Source: Caldisericota bacterium (GTDB lineage: Bacteria > Caldisericota > Caldisericia > Cryosericales > Cryosericaceae). Taken from it: a stretch of 5,021 nt of DNA. Below the pieces are notes generated by a model. It was not told the origin of the DNA, did not search any database, and was given only the letters and a program-made list of their open reading frames with translations. Below, piece by piece: positions 4,128-5,021 of the stretch; the first letter of the stretch is position 1, and each line of letters starts with the position of its first letter. The DNA lies in assembly GCA_026390215.1 (NCBI GenBank), contig JAPLGJ010000008.1:1-5021 (forward strand). The letters are read 5' to 3'. Both the position numbers and the translations under genes were made by a program.

Positions 4128-5021
4128 ATGAACTTCACTGAACAAGAGCTGTTGGAGAAGACATCGCGGGAACTGTACGAGATTGCAAAAGTACTGCACG
4201 TTCGGAACTATACACGGCTCAAGAAGCCGGAACTCATCGAGGAGCTGTTGAAACTTGGGGGTAAGGATGCTAACGATCAGGAGGGGTCTTCCATGAGTTC
4301 GACGAGGCCCTATGACGACCATGACAAGCCTGAGGTAGTGACTGAGCACCTCGACATCGAACAGGAACGCACGCCGGCGCAGGTCGTGTCCGGGGTCGTC
4401 ATCTCGAGTTCGTATGAGCACCGCGGTGGAGAGGTTCCACGGACGGGCGGCGAGGAGTTCACTGCGTCGGGCCTGTGCGAAATCCTCGCGGAGGGATATG
4501 GGTTCATGCGTTCCAACTACTTCCCCTCCTCGTCGGACGTCTATATCTCGCCCCCGATGATCCGGCGGTTCGGTCTTCGAACCGGCGACTGGCTTGAGGG
4601 TGTCGTCCGCCTGCCACGAGGGGACAAGGAGAAATACTCATCACTGATGCGCATCCGCAGCATCAATGGCATTGGCATCGAAGGGTACGTGGTTGCTCGG
4701 CCGCAGTTTGAGTCGCTCACTCCGATCTTTCCCAACAAGCACCTCAAGCTGGAGACGCCAAACTGCAGCATGGCATTGCGCCTCCTTGATCTTGTTGCTC
4801 CCATCGGCAAGGGTCAGCGTGGCCTGATCGTGTCTCCGCCGAAGGCCGGGAAGACGACGATTCTCAAGAACGTTGCACAAAGCATCGAATACAATCACCC
4901 CGAGGTCACGCTGATGGTGCTCCTTATCGATGAGCGACCCGAGGAAGTCACGGACATGAAGCAGTCGATTCGCAGCGAGGTGATCAGTTCGACGTTCGAC
5001 CAGCCTCCCGAGAACCACATT
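4128..5021 (+). CDS. rho: Transcription termination factor Rho (3' truncated by window)
   Basis: Rho is a hexameric RNA helicase/ATPase that ends transcription. The first 298 residues are present with no stop, so the gene continues past the window. The N-terminal Rho_N (SAP-like) domain covers about residues 10-42 (SRELYEIAKVLHVRNY...KPELIEELLK). A hydrophilic linker of about 70 residues follows, much longer than in E. coli. The cold-shock-type RNA-binding domain covers about 113-182, with EGYGFMRS (122-129), DVYISPPMIRRFGLRTGD (137-154) and a trailing SINGI. The ATPase core begins with LTPIFPNKHLKLET and VAPIGKGQRGLI; Walker A is SPPKAGKTT (236-244) and Walker B is LMVLLIDERPEEVTDMK (262-278). 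The start has AGGAG at 4120-4124, close to the ATG. It follows the cyclodeaminase gene by 27 nt. A second ATG with a better ribosome binding site lies at codon 56. Confidence 0.96.
   Translation, partial: MNFTEQELLEKTSRELYEIAKVLHVRNYTRLKKPELIEELLKLGGKDANDQEGSSMSSTRPYDDHDKPEVVTEHLDIEQERTPAQVVSGVVISSSYEHRGGEVPRTGGEEFTASGLCEILAEGYGFMRSNYFPSSSDVYISPPMIRRFGLRTGDWLEGVVRLPRGDKEKYSSLMRIRSINGIGIEGYVVARPQFESLTPIFPNKHLKLETPNCSMALRLLDLVAPIGKGQRGLIVSPPKAGKTTILKNVAQSIEYNHPEVTLMVLLIDERPEEVTDMKQSIRSEVISSTFDQPPENHI
4279..4295 (+). promoter_or_regulatory. Strong internal ribosome binding site and ATG within rho
   Basis: AGGAGGGG (4279-4286) precedes the in-frame ATG at 4293 (Met56), with 8 nt between AGGAGG and the ATG. 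It is a better match and spacing than the site at the annotated start (AGGAG 3 nt from ATG 4128). Use would give a Rho lacking the Rho_N domain but keeping the RNA-binding and ATPase domains. The site is seen; its use is inference. Confidence 0.4.

Noticed and set aside
4641..5018. Minus-strand open frame inside rho
   Set aside because: The plus strand encodes unmistakable Rho Walker A and B motifs over the same bases; the antisense product has no recognisable features.

Overview
The window is a stretch of bacterial chromosome, moderately GC-rich by eye, that is mostly housekeeping genes plus a small accessory pair. It carries the 3' part of a DNA gyrase subunit A gene, an AI-2E family membrane protein gene, a bS21 (rpsU) gene, a reverse-strand pair (cupin then short-chain dehydrogenase), a formiminotetrahydrofolate cyclodeaminase family gene, and the 5' part of rho. 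Rho with an N-terminal Rho_N domain, a Thermotoga-type four-histidine cupin and a stand-alone cyclodeaminase suggest a non-proteobacterial, perhaps anaerobic lineage. No feature fixes the phylum, so this placement is only an inference.

Layout. Positions 1-1891: the gyrA end and the AI-2E gene overlap by 17 bp, and the second gene's ribosome binding site lies inside gyrA, so they are probably one transcript with coupled translation. Positions 1884-2215: a compact rpsU unit. Its promoter (TTGACT, 16 nt, TATAGT) begins inside the last codons of the AI-2E gene. Its short leader can fold so that the very strong Shine-Dalgarno is paired, and a near-perfect Rho-independent terminator follows. Positions 2222-3325, minus strand: a TM1459-like cupin and an SDR oxidoreductase 3 nt apart, converging on rpsU and sharing its terminator hairpin. 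Positions 3326-3476: a divergent intergenic region with promoters for both directions and an inverted repeat around the cupin -10 element. Positions 3477-5021: the cyclodeaminase gene followed after 27 nt by rho, which runs off the end.

The genes do not form one pathway. gyrA, rpsU and rho serve DNA topology, translation initiation and transcription termination. The cyclodeaminase belongs to one-carbon folate metabolism. The cupin/SDR pair looks like a two-step small-molecule enzyme unit of unknown substrate set between core genes. No mobile element, CRISPR array, tRNA or rRNA was seen. I found no clearly new multi-gene system. The observations most worth checking are the rpsU leader hairpin, a strong internal translation start in rho placed exactly after the Rho_N domain, and the cupin/SDR pair.
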